DNA from: Stictocephala bisonia
Taxonomy: Eukaryota; Arthropoda; Insecta; Hemiptera; Membracidae
DNA: 64,000 nucleotides
NCBI GenBank assembly: GCA_035578905.1
Contig: JAQJVL010000057.1
Location: 2,232,001-2,296,000 of the forward strand
Direction: 5' to 3'
The notes under the pieces are model-generated. The model had not been told where the DNA came from. It made no database searches and saw only the letters and a list, made by a program, of their open reading frames with translations. The position numbers were made by a program, and so were the translations under genes. Every line of letters begins with the position of its first letter. Position 1 is the first letter of the stretch. Positions 46,579 through 62,404 of this stretch are shown piece after piece.

Positions 46579-46698
46579 TTTTTCTCACTACCACTACTTT
46601 GGTTAGGTTATGTTAGGTTTGGTTAGGTTATGTTAGATTTGGTTCGGTTATGTTAGGTTAACCAAGGTTATGGTTATGGTAGTGAATTAACGGAAAAA
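46579..46698. mobile_element. Small TIR element (120 bp) with TTAGGT-like core
   Basis: The left end TTTTTCTCACTACCACTAC and the inverted right end TTTTTCCGTTAATTCACTACC match the TIRs at 37022-37340. The core is a loose GGTTAGGTTATGTTAGG repeat. Confidence 0.75.
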
Positions 46699-48007
46699 TC
46701 CAATAATTACTAGGTCTATCTTTTAGGAGGTACTGATAAGGTGCTAGCCCTGCCATCCCAATGGTGAACTTGAGAACTATAACTCGACACATATTAAGAG
46801 CACTATTGAATGAGACTTATGTTTCTTTCTTTTCTGTGTTGCACTTTAGTTGTATTGTGTTCCTACTAACACATAATATGCTAATTAAGACACTAGCAAT
46901 TTATACGCATGTGAGAGAAACACTCACAGTTAAGTTTTAAAATTGAAAACAATACTGACGAAAGTCCGACATTTGTAATACGTTAGGTCTGTCTGACGAA
47001 CAGTTAATTCCAGACGTAATAGATGTTTTTACTGTCGCTGTGGTGACCAAGGGTGGGCCACATGTCCACCACACCCTCCACACCAAGGGCTGTTATCACC
47101 CCTCGGAGACCGGTACGTCACGCCAGCCGTCAATGATAGATCGAATCATTCTGGTGATAAACGGTTTCAATTGATGCCCAACTGTTTTGTCAGAACTCTG
47201 GCGATGTTCACAAGTTTGGCGAGCGAAGCAAATTACAATCCTACTTGTATAATATTTAGTAACTAGCTTGTCCTGAAGGAATTTTACATTGGTTTGAGTT
47301 TTCTACTAATAAAGTATTATTGCTATGATTCTCAACGAATTAAAATATAGTAAATGTTTACTTAAAAAAATAGAGCTACAGAGACAAATTTAGAGTAAAT
47401 AAAGAATAATATTTCTTTAATCTAAAGATTGAATTGTCAATCCATAGAATTTGTTGTCATAGCTGTCCTAATTTATTCGCCGCACATAAAAACCAAAAGA
47501 TCTACTATAACTATAATAGTCTAATATATTAAATAGTGCCACATTGATTTATTAAATAAATATTTCCCTAAGTTTTCATAACATCTGAAAATAAACATGA
47601 GTCAATAAAAATGAGTTAAGTGAACGACTATTGTTCTTTATTGTTGTTTGAAAGTTATTCATTAGCATTGGATTGTATATGATATGTAGATAATATTTGG
47701 AGATGTCCAATGCTTTGAGTGTTTAAGTAACAAACACAACGTTTCGACAGGTATAATAAACTCCCGCCGTCTTCAGGTGTACTTACTAACTTAGCCTACA
47801 TCTAAAGCAATTTTTTTTCTTAACCCATACTAAATCAGAAAAGACTTAATACTACATGTTAGAAACTAAAGATTACTGTGAACTTTTGTATCAACAAAAG
47901 TCTCTATCGATATATTTTATTGACATTTTAAAAATAAAATTGACAAACATGTACTAACCAACCTAGTTTAAAGAAACACTTTTAAACAGTATTTCTTTTA
48001 TATATAT
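46699..48007. promoter_or_regulatory. Intergenic, with a GC-richer block at 47020-47230
   Basis: Within AT-rich DNA, 47020-47230 holds GGTGACCAAGGGTGGGCC, GGAGACCGGTACGTCACGCC and homeodomain-like TCAATTGATG near GATAAACGG. The block is single-copy in this window. A regulatory role is inference from composition. Confidence 0.2.
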
Positions 48008-51339
<3,332 letters not shown>

Positions 51340-52252
51340 GGACCTATTGGTATCCACAGATGTTGTTTATTGGGTGTGGTTTTATAAAAAATATACTAAA
51401 AAGGAAACATTGCCGGTATTTGTATACCCAACGCTCCTCAAACGTTGTCACTATCCTACTTAACGCCACAGACAAGGAAAAAAATCATCCAATTTACGCT
51501 AAATATATGTCGAGTTATGTGTGTCGAGTAGTTAGTTCTGGAATATTTGTGTTGCGTAGCCTTAAAAATTATGTAAACCGTGAAGTCCTATTGGCAACAT
51601 ATTATGAGCTGATATATCCTCACTTCACTTAGCATATGCTGTCCCTATTTGGGGTCACGAGAGTAAACAAACTCATTCCTCTTTAAACTCCAAAAGCGGG
51701 CTGTGAGGACTATTTATAATATGAACAGACGCCAATCGTGCAAAAAAACTTTCAAAGTACAGGAATACCATCCATTTACATCCTAGAAACGTTGACATTT
51801 GTCAGTCAAAACTTTTCAAAATTTAACTTTTCACATAAAACTTCTTATTCTCTCCGTAATCAAAATACACTACCAATCCCCAAACACAAAACATCTTTTT
51901 TCAAAAACCATACATAGTATATAATGGGATTTGTTTTTGGCCAAAGAAGTATAACTTCCACCGTGTGGTCCGACGCACACCCAATTTTTTTCAATAGACT
52001 TCCACTCTCTCTTAGGCTGGAGTCAGACACATCAAAATTTAGAAAACGTCTAAAAGGCCATTTGGTAAATCTTGCCTGTTACAGCGTTCATGAGTTTTTG
52101 TCAGGAAGGTGACACAGGTTTGTCATATCATATAGGTTAATTGATGTCACATATTAAATGTTACGAGCTATGCTGTTTAGTTTTCGTTAATATTAGTATG
52201 ACTTGGCTAATGCAAATTATTAATTTTGTCCGATAAAGATTTTGATTTTTGC
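51340..52252 (+). mobile_element. 5'-truncated LINE fragment
   Basis: The + strand encodes SSGIFVLRSLKNYVNREVLL, ATYYELIYPHF and, one frame on, LAYAVPIWGHESK. A last frame (51924-52112) has FFNRLPLSLRLESDTSKFRK. This is the thumb and C-terminal end of a LINE ORF2. The probable 3' end is the AAAGATTTTGATTTTTG tail near 52252. At least two frame shifts are present. Confidence 0.75.
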
Positions 52253-53011
52253 CATTCGGATGGCAGGGCCTTGTCAGTCCCTCCTTTTATACCCCCAAAT
52301 ACTTAAGGATAAGCGTAGAAATTTTTACTGTACTACGGATTTTTAATATGTACTTCAGTTAAGATCTATTTAGGTCTGCCGCTTAAGCGTTCGCGAACAA
52401 AGCGACCTGTGTTTCTTTCTACTCTGTGCTCGCACCTATTAGAAATACTGTATGTCCACTTCCTACCTATATTTTTAATTATTATAATTAAGACATATAC
52501 TTATGAAGTAAAGCATATGCAGAGTTGTATTATGCACTTCCAATGCAAACTCTAAATTGCAATTCAAAAGGTATATTTTTAATTAACTGTTTAAAAATTA
52601 ATTTAACATAATTTTTCTTTAAATTTGAGCATAAACATCCATCCAGGTAGGTGGTCTTCATGCTGGAACTCTAAATCCTATATTGCACAAGTTAAAATTA
52701 GTTAGCCTATGCATAGCTATAGATATCACATTTAGCCCGACGTTTCTAATAGGTAGTAATTAATAATATTATTGATAAAACAACAATTATTACAGGGTTG
52801 AGCCGTAGATCTTCGTTTCAAAGCAGGTGCCTTATTAGCAAGCTATAAATTGAATTAAGCGTAGGCCTACATTTTCAAGAAGTTCATGTTCAAACGAATA
52901 CATCAGATACGGTACTGCCTTGTATCGCATATTTATCATTTTAATAAGTAAAACAGTGGCTTTCATTTAAAATTTTTTAAATACGAAAACAAATAAATTA
53001 ATAAGTACTTA

Positions 53012-53017
<6 letters not shown>
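52253..53017. other. Intergenic DNA without a visible gene
   Basis: AT-rich DNA with no motif supported. Confidence 0.3.

Positions 53018-53045
<28 letters not shown>
53018..53045. repeat. Poly(A) run, 28 bp
   Basis: A pure A run, perhaps the tail of an old retroposed sequence on the + strand. No source is recognised upstream. Confidence 0.9.
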
Positions 53046-53046
<1 letters not shown>

Positions 53047-53334
53047 GAGGAAACATTACACCACAAACAGGTAATACAGAATATCCACACGGAGGGAGAT
53101 AGTATTGTCCCCACGGTGGTATTATTCACGTAGAACAATTATATCAGCTACCTAATAAAAACTTCAAACTAAATATTTCATATTTTGTTATATCAATTTA
53201 ATTAGGAATTTTCAAAGCGATTCCAACGCGCAATTTTATTATTTATCAAATGAAATTGGTTTGGGAAAAACTCGTACAGTATAAAAATTACTGTTAAATA
53301 TGGATAAGTTACGTGTGATCGTTTGTCCGGTTCG

Positions 53335-53395
53335 AGAATAACATTGTTTCTATGGGATACAACCGACATGGCCGACAGCCTCTGCAAACTCTTTT
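53335..53395 (-). mobile_element. Terminus of the AAGAGT MITE family
   Basis: The minus strand reads AAGAGTTTGCAGAGGCTGTC, then GGCCATGTCGGTTGTATCCC and CATAGAAACAATG. This matches the TIR at 39089. The other end was not found. Confidence 0.75.
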
Positions 53396-53479
53396 TTTTT
53401 GGTACTGTCTACGCCAGTGGCATTTTTAACATTATTTTCATACGTTTTTGAGGGAGAACGGTTCAATCCCCTATGGAAA

Positions 53480-53555
53480 ATTTTAATTAGACCTCCCGTT
53501 ATTTGAGCCCGTGAACCTCTGTATCCAAAAGCAGAAGCGCTAACCACTAGGCTAG
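53480..53555 (-). ncRNA. tRNA-like SINE head or tRNA pseudogene
   Basis: The minus strand reads TAGCCTAGTGGTTAGCGCTT (A-box-like), then GGGCTCAAATA (weak B box) at usual tRNA spacing. An acceptor stem cannot be paired, so it is not a working tRNA gene. Confidence 0.5.
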
Positions 53556-54355
53556 CAAGAGGCCTGTATACATATAAAAGTTATCTTAAATTTAAAATCG
53601 TCATTGTAGAACAAATAAACAATAAAAAAAAAAAAAACAGTTATTATTTACATGTATCGGTTACTCAATCATATTATTATTGTTATTTCTACGAGTAGGC
53701 TACACCACGAGCGTTGTAGTTCCCATGTAGTTATGTAGGGGTTGCTGTTGTTTGTTGGAGTAAACAAATCCCAGATAAATGTTAATCTTCTGCACCTTTC
53801 CATGTCAATTTGTTTAATAAACCCCGAAGACAAGATGGGGTTTACTTAATTCACCCTCTTTTGCTTGTATTTACAGGTTAGATTCTATGCCCTATCTCTG
53901 TGTTTCCCAACCTGTGATCGGCAGCAAGATTATATGGTTCGTCAGAGGGTGTTATATAAATAGTTTTACTAACATTTGTAATTTATGAGGATAGAGTAAT
54001 TTTCACTGTACATTTCTTTCAGTGCAAAATGTAATTAAGTGAATTTCCTACTTTAAAGCAAAATAAATAGAACATCTTTTATTCTTTATAAGGGCCTTAG
54101 AGCTATTTATAAGGCAAATCAAACAAAAATTAATCTCGCAACTCTACAAACATACAGTCAACAACAATATTACAATGATGTACATAAACAAACTGGCGTT
54201 GAAAAATTCAAGAAATGCATAAAAATGTGCAAAAATAAAAACATAAATCAATTATATCTATAATCTTGGTCTTCTGGATCCGACCGCGTCAAAACGTTAT
54301 GTATATTACATACATAGGCCGACGTTTCAAGCTGCATGTTGAGTCCCATCATGTT

Positions 54356-54480
54356 GAGTCAGTAGAGGCTGCGGAAGCTGTCGACCATGTTGGTTATAAT
54401 CTCATAAGAACAATGTTATTTTCGACCCGGACATACGATCACGCGTATCCATTTAGAATATATGATTTGAGTGTAACTAG
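54356..54480 (+). mobile_element. Terminus of the AAGAGT MITE family
   Basis: CAGTAGAGGCTGCGGAAGCTG, then ATGTTGGTTATAATCTC and CATAAGAACAATG, match the TIR at 39089 with more divergence. The other end was not found. Confidence 0.65.
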
Positions 54481-56639
54481 TTTGAATTTGATGATTGTAT
54501 TTTTGCACCAGTCGAATCAACTGCAAACTAATAAATATTTAAATCAATGATTGTCATTATAAATTTATAAACAAATATGTCGTTATCTTTTTTTTACTCA
54601 TTGTTTGCATGCAAAATATTTCTTACAACTTATATTTGGGTTGTATTTATAACATTTTTGTTGCACAACAGATTCCTACGTTGTTTAGTTGTCAGTAAGT
54701 TTTGTACTGAAAATCTTGACGGCAATTATTGTCGAGACTCTTTCTTAAGATAATTTACCCACTAACTATGAATTAATAACCTTAAATACATTCAACTTAC
54801 AGATAAATTCTTGAAAGGATCTTTCACATCACATCGTACACTCAACATAGGCTAAGTACCTGCCAATCGCAGCGCATCTAGATTGTACAGAAACAGCTTG
54901 TTCTTCAAAACCCCGTAACCATTACCTGGTCGACGATCATAATCGATTCACACAGCAACAACGATAGTGCAGCCGATAATCAAATTATAATCGGCTATAG
55001 AACTATTATGTTCGATGTCAACGGGATATGGAGGCGGGAGAGAGAGGTTAAGTTAGTGCGCATCATCTGGCGCGCACGTCTAGATCAGCTGACCTGATAA
55101 ATGCAACAGCTGATTGAGACGCCATTATTCTCACAATACCTGTTATCCGCCCGACCTGGCTCTTCCACAGTTTGTTTTTGTAATGTATCTTATTAGCCAG
55201 CTCCAGATGGCGCACTCTATGATCTCTATAATCGATGTAATATCATATTTACCGACCGGTCACGGATGAAATGTTACAGTTTTTATTTGGAGCAGGAATA
55301 AAACTTTTGTTGTCTTTTTCTTAAAAACGAGCTTCAATAAAAAAAAAAGTATATAGACGTTAGGCCTAATCCAATATTCTGTTTTGTTATTTTGTACTTT
55401 GGGGTTCCAGTTGTAATCAGAAAGGAAGAGGTTATTTGTCCGCTATGAAGCATAAAGGTGGTTTCTTTTTTATCAATACTATTTTTTTATATTGTCTTTA
55501 GCACATCTTTGACACTAATGAAATGCGTATTGAATGTTGACAAGTTAATAATCTATCCAAAACAATTTTTTAGATTGCTGGTTATTTGAAAAATACTGAA
55601 AAACCCACAAACTGAAATTAATTTGAAGACTGATTGGTTTATTTCTACCGGATCATCACTTACTACTGAAAATACATTTTTACTTACAAGGCTAATAACA
55701 TTATAATTTGTTTAAATATCCTACATAAACCTTACCTACTATAATTTGTTAGAGTATTTTCTAAACTCGTATTTTTCTTTAGGCATACTTTATTAATTTA
55801 TTGCATCTTAATGAACATTCTGAACGGAGCAGTATTCCGAAATTATCTAAGCTTACCAACGTAAAATTGTTGGGTAAAAATTAAATTTATAAAAACTTTT
55901 ACTTCAGCCAAAATTAATTTTTATTGCAAAGATCATAATTTTTCTTAAAACCCATGTAATGTAGTAATAGAGCAATATTATCTATCAAGAAGTCTAAAAG
56001 TAAAATATTAAGGCTCGATTGCGTGATATTTGTAAATTAAAAGTTCAGATTAATTTGCATATTAGCTTTTTTTAACTTCACTCGGCAGTTCATATGGGCT
56101 ACAAGCCTGTAAAATTTAAGGGAGTGTGCACTCTGGAGAGGTTTTACATATTTATTTTCTTAATTAAATTATTTTTGTAAGCCATTTTGTAGGTATTGTA
56201 ATAGTAGTGTTGATTGTTTAACATGTTTTAATGTTTGTTATACACTTAATTACAATAAATTGTTCTAATTTAAAAAAATAACTTGAAATTTAAAAAATTA
56301 ACAAATTGGAAATCCAATAGTGGAACGCTTTGAAGTGGGGCTTGGTGTGTTTGCTTGCTTTGAGAAAATTCATAATTGGTTTTGAGTAGATTCGTGCTGG
56401 TCGGAAACCAGACCGGAAGTCAACAGAACTAATTTACAATCACTTCAGCCTACCTCGTAGTTATTTCGGATAGCACTGTTAATTAACTTAATATATAAAA
56501 TCCAAAAACGATGTACTCTCTCATCACGAAATCTCCGAAACAACTGGACAGACTTTGATGAAATTTGAATGGAAGTTATTTTTTGTATCATAGTGACCCA
56601 CTGAGAAACAATTTATTGATAATTTTGTTGATCTTCCCC
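54481..56639. promoter_or_regulatory. Intergenic, with a GC-richer block at 54850-55260
   Basis: The block has CAGCTG E-boxes at about 55087 and 55108, ATAATCGGCTATAG and GCGCGCACG in AT-rich surroundings. A TTAATATATAAAATCC start at about 56489 with CGAAACAACTGGACAGACTT may be a decayed Helitron 5' end. No exon was seen. Confidence 0.25.
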
Positions 56640-57560
56640 CTCCCATTTATGTACAAAGAACTCGTCTATACTATAAAATGCGTGTTTATAAAGTATTTTT
56701 TAGACGATTCTTAAACGCCTTGGGCGTTGTAGCACTTTTTATAAATTATCGTAAGCTCTTGACTATACGAAAACCCATCTGTGAAGGCTACCGTCCTGTG
56801 TCGGCCAGTTCGGTAGTTGTCCCTGCCTCTAGTGTTGTATGTATTTATATCTCTGCCTCTTATTAGAGCGGTCTTATACATACAATATGTCACGGTCTCA
56901 AATATATACAGGCAAGGTAATAGTTTTTTAATTAGCATAATACGTGTTGGTACATATACAGTACAATTAAACGTCACACAACACAAATTTATTACAATAT
57001 AAGCACAAAATGCACAAATATACTACAATACAAGCACAAAATGCACAAATATTATGGTGATCGATTTCGGTGAACCACGCTCACCTTCCTCAGACCAGAA
57101 TAAATTTGTGTTGTGTGACGTTTAATTGTACTGTATAGGCAAGGTAATGTCATAACTCTTTGAATTATGGCCTGCACGACTCTCTATAATTCAATTTTAG
57201 GTTCATTCTAACTGTCATTTTCTGAATTCTAAATATTCTGACTAAGTTTGCATTTGAACATCCTCCCCATAGCACTACTCCATAGGCCATGTGAGGATAA
57301 ATCAAACCATAATAAGCCGTCATCAGTAACTGAGTTGGGCAGAATTTAGCTAGCCTACATTTCTCAAAACATAAATGCCTGATGATAATTTTTTACACAG
57401 ATTTTCAACGTGTTCATTTCAAGTCAACCCCCGGTCTAGGTGTATTCCAAGGAATTTGGTTGAATTACTCTCTTTAATTTCCGTTTCGTTTATCTTGACC
57501 GTCGGTCCTCCTTCAGAGTCCGACGCATGCAAACAAAACCGCATACGATTTTTCAGAATT
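56640..57560 (-). mobile_element. LINE fragment interrupted by a foldback insertion
   Basis: Minus strand from the right: KFLGIHLD-like, then LCKKLSSGI, CPTQL, LWGGCSNANLVRIFRIQKM and TVRMNLKLN (57180-57440). After the insertion it continues as LPCLYIFETVTYCMYK, INTYNTRGRDNYR and HRT (56711-56915). This is the ordered thumb and C-terminus of a LINE ORF2, with frame shifts. Confidence 0.75.
56922..57136. mobile_element. Foldback-type insertion (215 bp) with 12 bp duplication
   Basis: AGGCAAGGTAAT occurs on both sides (56910-56921 and 57137-57148), and the LINE frame resumes across it. Inside, ACAGTACAATTAAACGTCAC and about 16 further bases are repeated inverted near the right edge. Between the arms lie two copies of ACAAGCACAAAATGCACAAA-like sequence and GTGATCGATTTCGGTGAACC. 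Confidence 0.7.
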
Positions 57561-57617
57561 TGTATTAAGCTTGAGTACATAAGCTTGAGTTAATAAAAGT
57601 GAACAATACATAGGCCC

Positions 57618-57870
57618 AAATGTATTAGAACATATGTACACAATGTACAAACAATATTTTTGTGATCGATTTCGGTAAACCACATCCACCTTCATAAGAC
57701 CAGAGGGATTCACGAAAAATTACATTAGACTCAAAGGATTGAGTCACCAATGTCATTCCTTTGTGAAACTCTCTGGTCTGATGAAGGTAAACGTGGTTTA
57801 TCGAAATCAATAACCATAACACTGTTTGTACATTGTGTACATATGTTCTAATACATTTATGTTGGTGACG
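57618..57870. repeat. Long inverted repeat, arms of about 120 bp
   Basis: AAATGTATTAGAACATATGT at the left returns inverted at the right, followed by GATTTCGGTAAACCACATCC and ACCTTCATAAGACCAGAG in matching order. The arms share GATCGATTTCGGTGAACCAC-like text with the insertion at 56922-57136, so both belong to one foldback family. Confidence 0.88.
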
Positions 57871-59271
57871 TTTCCTTTCATTGTATTTCTAACAACACGC
57901 AATATGCTGATTAAGAAAATATTTAGTTAATAAATAGCATGATATTTTAAAAGATTTCATGGTAAATTTACGTACTTTCGTCTTATTAAATCATATCGAA
58001 TTACAAAATACAATGTATGAAATTTAAAACAAATAATTTAAATGTTAAAAAATAAATAATTAAATTATTGATGGAATATAACTAGGCCTACGATACACCA
58101 GCTAAACGCTAACAACGCGTATCTGCAAAATCCAAATTTCACAAGAGAGTGAAAAAAACTGTGCTAAAAAATGTGTTCAGATATATTACTGAAGTGGTAT
58201 TTTTTATGATCGGTTATTTTTAGAAGACCCATTTTAAATAACTCACTTTATATATTTTCTAATAAGTAGGGAATAAATATATAAAATCTAACTTACGTAG
58301 TATTAAAAGCTTTTGTAAAATACGTGGTATTGTAAGCAATTTTTAAAGTAACCTATTGTTGAATATACATTAATTATTAAATAATTTAGTTGATTTAAAA
58401 ATTGTTCATTGTTCTAAAAACCCATTCAGATACTAACTAAATCACTAGGATGGAAAACAGTACTGGGTAAATGAATGTTAATAAAATTTTGATGAACAAA
58501 TAATATTTATTGAACCTTTTTTATATACCAATATATTCTAGTAATATTTTAAGGGATCATTCTACAGTTAATTATTGGATACTTAGCAATAATAAATAGT
58601 TAAGTATTGTACAACAGTTTCTGGAAATCCTTATGTTGTGAAAAAATGTAACTGGAAATCTGACATCAATTTTATTATGTATACTATTTACATCTTATAA
58701 TATACTAAAAAGATTAAAGTTATACAATTTTATTAGATATTAAAAAACTCTTTAAACATTTGGTCGATCAACTTTCAGCTTATTTACAAGTTGCGAGGTA
58801 TCAGAAGTACAATATTTCAGTAGGTTATAATTTTAATAACACGTAACTTGTCTTTCATTATTTCTATGGAAACAAATATATAAAACTTACCTCAGCTGTT
58901 AATTTATGCATAAATCAATTAAGAATGCACAGAAGATCACATTAGGTCCAAACAAATGTGTAAACTTAATAAAAAACTTTAAAATCTGAGACTAAACCGC
59001 CAATAAACACATTTTCCAATGCTTTGCTATGTAAGATACGTGGTGGGGGTTTACAGTGTAACCAACTGCAAAATACGTGGCATAAATTTACCTTTTTTAA
59101 ACAAATTTCCCAAGCCATTACATTTACGTGCTATTAGAATTAGATACAGCACACCATCAGCTATGTACTCCTATTGATATCTCAAAACCCTAAATTTTGC
59201 AGATACGTGCTATTAGAATTTTATCAACGACATGTAATTAAATAGCTATACAAAGTTATATGTGTACAACA
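57871..59271. other. Intergenic DNA without a visible gene
   Basis: Very AT-rich. TACGTGGTATTGTAAG and related TACGTGG motifs recur (58321-59060), suggesting weak dispersed repetition. Nothing else. Confidence 0.3.
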
Positions 59272-59787
59272 TCCTTATATATGATAGGCTACGTGAAGCA
59301 ATTTTTTAAGGTAACTCCTCTCACATTTTTGGATCAATTTCAACGATTGAGGTGACAACAATTGGCCGCTAATTCTTAGTTGTGCATCGTTCTATTTTTT
59401 CTGAAGGGCACGGGAGCCCTTTATAGTACATTTTTTTGCTACAAAGTATAACATGGACAGAGATTTTAGTTGATCGAAAAGTAACAGCTCGTCAAATTAA
59501 AAAAATGATCTTTATAAAATGTTAGCAGCTGTTGGAATGTAAATAATATAAAACAAATTATATGAAAACTTTTGAAATAGGCTAAGTAACAACAATGAGT
59601 TTAATCTGTAAATTGGTAGCAGCGTAAGTCAGAGAATGATTTATTGTAAATAATTTTACAAATGACTGTATGGTTTTACCTGATAATATTTGTAGTCAAA
59701 AGTCACAGACCGAGGCCGAAGGCAGAGGTGTCACGAGCGCAGTGAGGGACGTGGTGGGCACGCCAAGCGTGCAGGAATGTCCCATAG
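59272..59787 (+). mobile_element. Non-autonomous Helitron, subfamily B (516 bp)
   Basis: The 5' end is TCCTTATATATGATAGGCTACG. The 3' end has a perfect hairpin, GCACGC-CAA-GCGTGC, then AGGAATGTCC and CATAG before T, where CTAG has one change. It is colinear with 6960-7703 with internal deletions. Confidence 0.85.
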
Positions 59788-59929
59788 TATATTTGTATTG
59801 TGTTTAACAAATATGTTTTTAGGCTTATTGGTCAATTTATTAAAAAGATATTAAATTTAAGATAGTCTTCATGTAATAAATGTTTTAATACAATTGTTTA
59901 ATTTAGTACATTCATAATGTTAAGGACCA

Positions 59930-60580
59930 TTTCATCCCAGGGAATGGCCGTTCTATTTTATCTGCCTCTGTCCGGTGGGGTGAAATAGAGCCGAAATAAA
60001 CCAGTCATGTGGACACAGATAAATACAGTATTCAAAAGGGAATACCGCGCTTAATACATGTCCGGGTGTCGAGTAAAAACCCAAATTAACCGTAAATATG
60101 AGTTATAATCGCCACAACAATGTAAAATCGTTTGAATAAATCACCGTAGTAAAAACGTGCACATTAATACAAATACAGTCGGAGAGAGAAAGATAACTTT
60201 GGGGCAGCCCGGGGTGGGACGATATCAACCACACACGGACCGACGATAAAAGTTAATTATGATAAGGTACATTGAAACACAGCCGAGAGCGAACGGATGG
60301 GGATGATGTATAAAAACAGCGATATATCAGCAGAAGGGTGACAGCGGAACGCCGGTCTCCGGTTAGTCCCCGTTGGATCGTTAGTTGCCGGCCGCCGCGA
60401 CAGATGGCTCCACCAGCACTGCCACCTCGATTTGTCAGGCCTCATTTGGCGCACACGACTAATCCAAATAAATTAGCCTGTTTTAAATAAAGCGCCCCTA
60501 ACTGATTTCGATCAGATGCTGTTGAGTGAGATTGAAAATCACCGCTGGTTGATACGGGTTTCCATAAACAATATGAGGGC
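59930..60580. promoter_or_regulatory. GC-richer, single-copy-looking block
   Basis: About 650 bp stand out by CpG content and absence of repeats. The block contains CCACAACAATG (Sox-like), GACTAATCC (Otx/Bicoid-like) and TTAATTATGATAAGG. A GTATAAAAACAGCG TATA-like sequence at 60309 is followed by GGCCGCCGCGACAGATGG. It could be a promoter or a conserved enhancer. No open frame has coding character. Confidence 0.3.
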
Positions 60581-60689
60581 CTCATTGTAGTAATTTCATT
60601 AAAAAAATATATTAAATGAGTGCAAACAATTAACTAAAAATTGTTGAAAAAACAAACTAAAATAAACTGTTCCAAAGAATTGGCACAAA

Positions 60690-61190
60690 CGTTCCCTCAT
60701 GTTAAACACTAAAAAAAATTTTTAATTACTAGTTCAATCCCCAAAATGTGTTTTTTGTCATAACTAAAAAATAGTCAAGTTAGAGACATGCGGTTTTCAC
60801 TAAAATATTTTAAATTGTAATTCACATAATTCATGAAAATTTAATCAAAATTTTTAGAGCCATTTTTGAGAAAATTCCATATTTGTATGTTTTTTGTTCA
60901 TAAAAAAAATATAAAAAAATAAAGTGAAAAATTTTGTCTAGAGATATTCTACACATAGGCTACATATCATATTTCATAAAAATTGATCCATCCGTTTGTT
61001 CTCCAACGAACTGTACATACACACAGACAGACACACATACGGACAAACACAAAAAGATTTTTTCGAAAACCCTACTTTTTTGGTGTAGGACACCCTTAAA
61101 TGAATTTTCAGACCAACCTGTAAAAAGTTTTTTTGGTCGATCACAATAATTTCTCTATGCTAATGCATGTGGAAGAAAGTAAAAGTAAAC
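60690..61190 (-). repeat. Dispersed repeat, copy 2
   Basis: Inverted relative to 21985-22540 with long shared blocks. A 71-codon frame inside is incidental. Confidence 0.8.
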
Positions 61191-62054
61191 CTAAAAACTA
61201 CAAAAAATAAACAAAAAAAATTTTTTTTTTGACTCGTGCACTACTGTTCGGCGCAGAAATTGTGTGTACCGAGGGTGAAGGTTGCTTACTAAGAAACTAA
61301 GAGGCCTATGAAAAATCCAATCACACCATTGTTTTTCTCGAGTAATTGTACTTTACGTTGTGACATATGCATGTTAAAAGTTTTAATTACTTTTATCGTA
61401 GTGGGAAAAAAGCACCGAAATTATAACTAGTGTCCACTGTACATCACCTTTGCACTTTTATTTTTCAAAAAAACCCTTTTATGTATGGCATTTATATTTT
61501 AATATGTGGTTGATGAGGGATGTTTTCTATAAGCTTTATACATTTCAGAATTGTTACTTTTAAAGAAAAAAGTTCTTATACATTTTCTAAAATCCCGTTT
61601 TCACGGCTTCTAGAGGTCGTAAAATTAATTATTTGGTTACGTTGTAATACGTATAATTAGAAGTTACGATTGAATTGATTAAAATTATTGATTGATTAAT
61701 CATATTGGAAACTAGTTAAAATTCCAGTTCTTTTTTGTTCCTACTAGGACAAAAATCGCGAAAACGTATAGTAACATTTTAAATTGCATTTGTATAACGT
61801 ACAATTAAACGAGCAAAACTATTTTGTGATTGAATTTTTATAGGCCTGTTAGTTTCTTGGTAGCCCAAACAATATCCCCGCCGACAAGAGCAGTAATTGT
61901 TAGCGGTGCCTAAGTATATATTAGAAATTATCAATTTATGACATATATCCATCCTATGGTTTTGTTGTCAGCTATCATGGGTTAATTTTAAAAAGCTGTG
62001 ATATAAGCCTATATTTGAGTCAAGATCTAAATGACATGTTGTATACTATTAAAA
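61191..62054. other. Intergenic DNA without a visible gene
   Basis: AT-rich, with a short A/T run at 61204-61229. No motif supported. Confidence 0.3.
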
Positions 62055-62400
62055 ATAAAAATGCGAAGTGATCTCCTCTCACAATGCTAAGTTCAATCCA
62101 TCAAGCCATTTAAGACCTGCTTCACTGATTCTGTGTATGCTGGCTAATTCCTCCGTAAAAAGCTCAGGAGGCACTCTGTAAATATGTGATCCATTGTTTG
62201 TATAAGCTACCTACAATCATATGACCTCTGAGGTAACATCTTTGTCTTGCCAATGTAAGTGTCAGAAACTACAACAGTTAATGTTTATAAGCCTCCTAAC
62301 ATCCAGTGGCCTGACGATAGGATTGTGTCAAGTCTTGAAAACCCTGTCCTCTCGTGTGAGACTTCAACAGTCACCGTAGCCATTAGAGAGCCAGTCACCA
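62055..62400 (-). pseudogene. LINE ORF2 C-terminal remnant
   Basis: The minus strand reads QTMDHIFTECLL, then ELFTEELASIHRISEAGLKW and LDGLNLAL before a stop. This is the terminal knuckle and tail also traced at 21690-21910. Confidence 0.6.
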
Positions 62401-62404
62401 TAGA

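Noticed and set aside
46610..46680. Interstitial telomere array
   Set aside because: Too short and irregular; it lies inside a TIR element, so it is noted only as telomere-like.
53480..53555. Functional tRNA gene
   Set aside because: No acceptor stem or anticodon arm pairing can be drawn; only A- and B-box-like text is present.
60257..60454. 65-codon minus-strand frame in the CpG-rich block
   Set aside because: No family motif, Arg/Pro-rich composition follows from base content, and no splice context.
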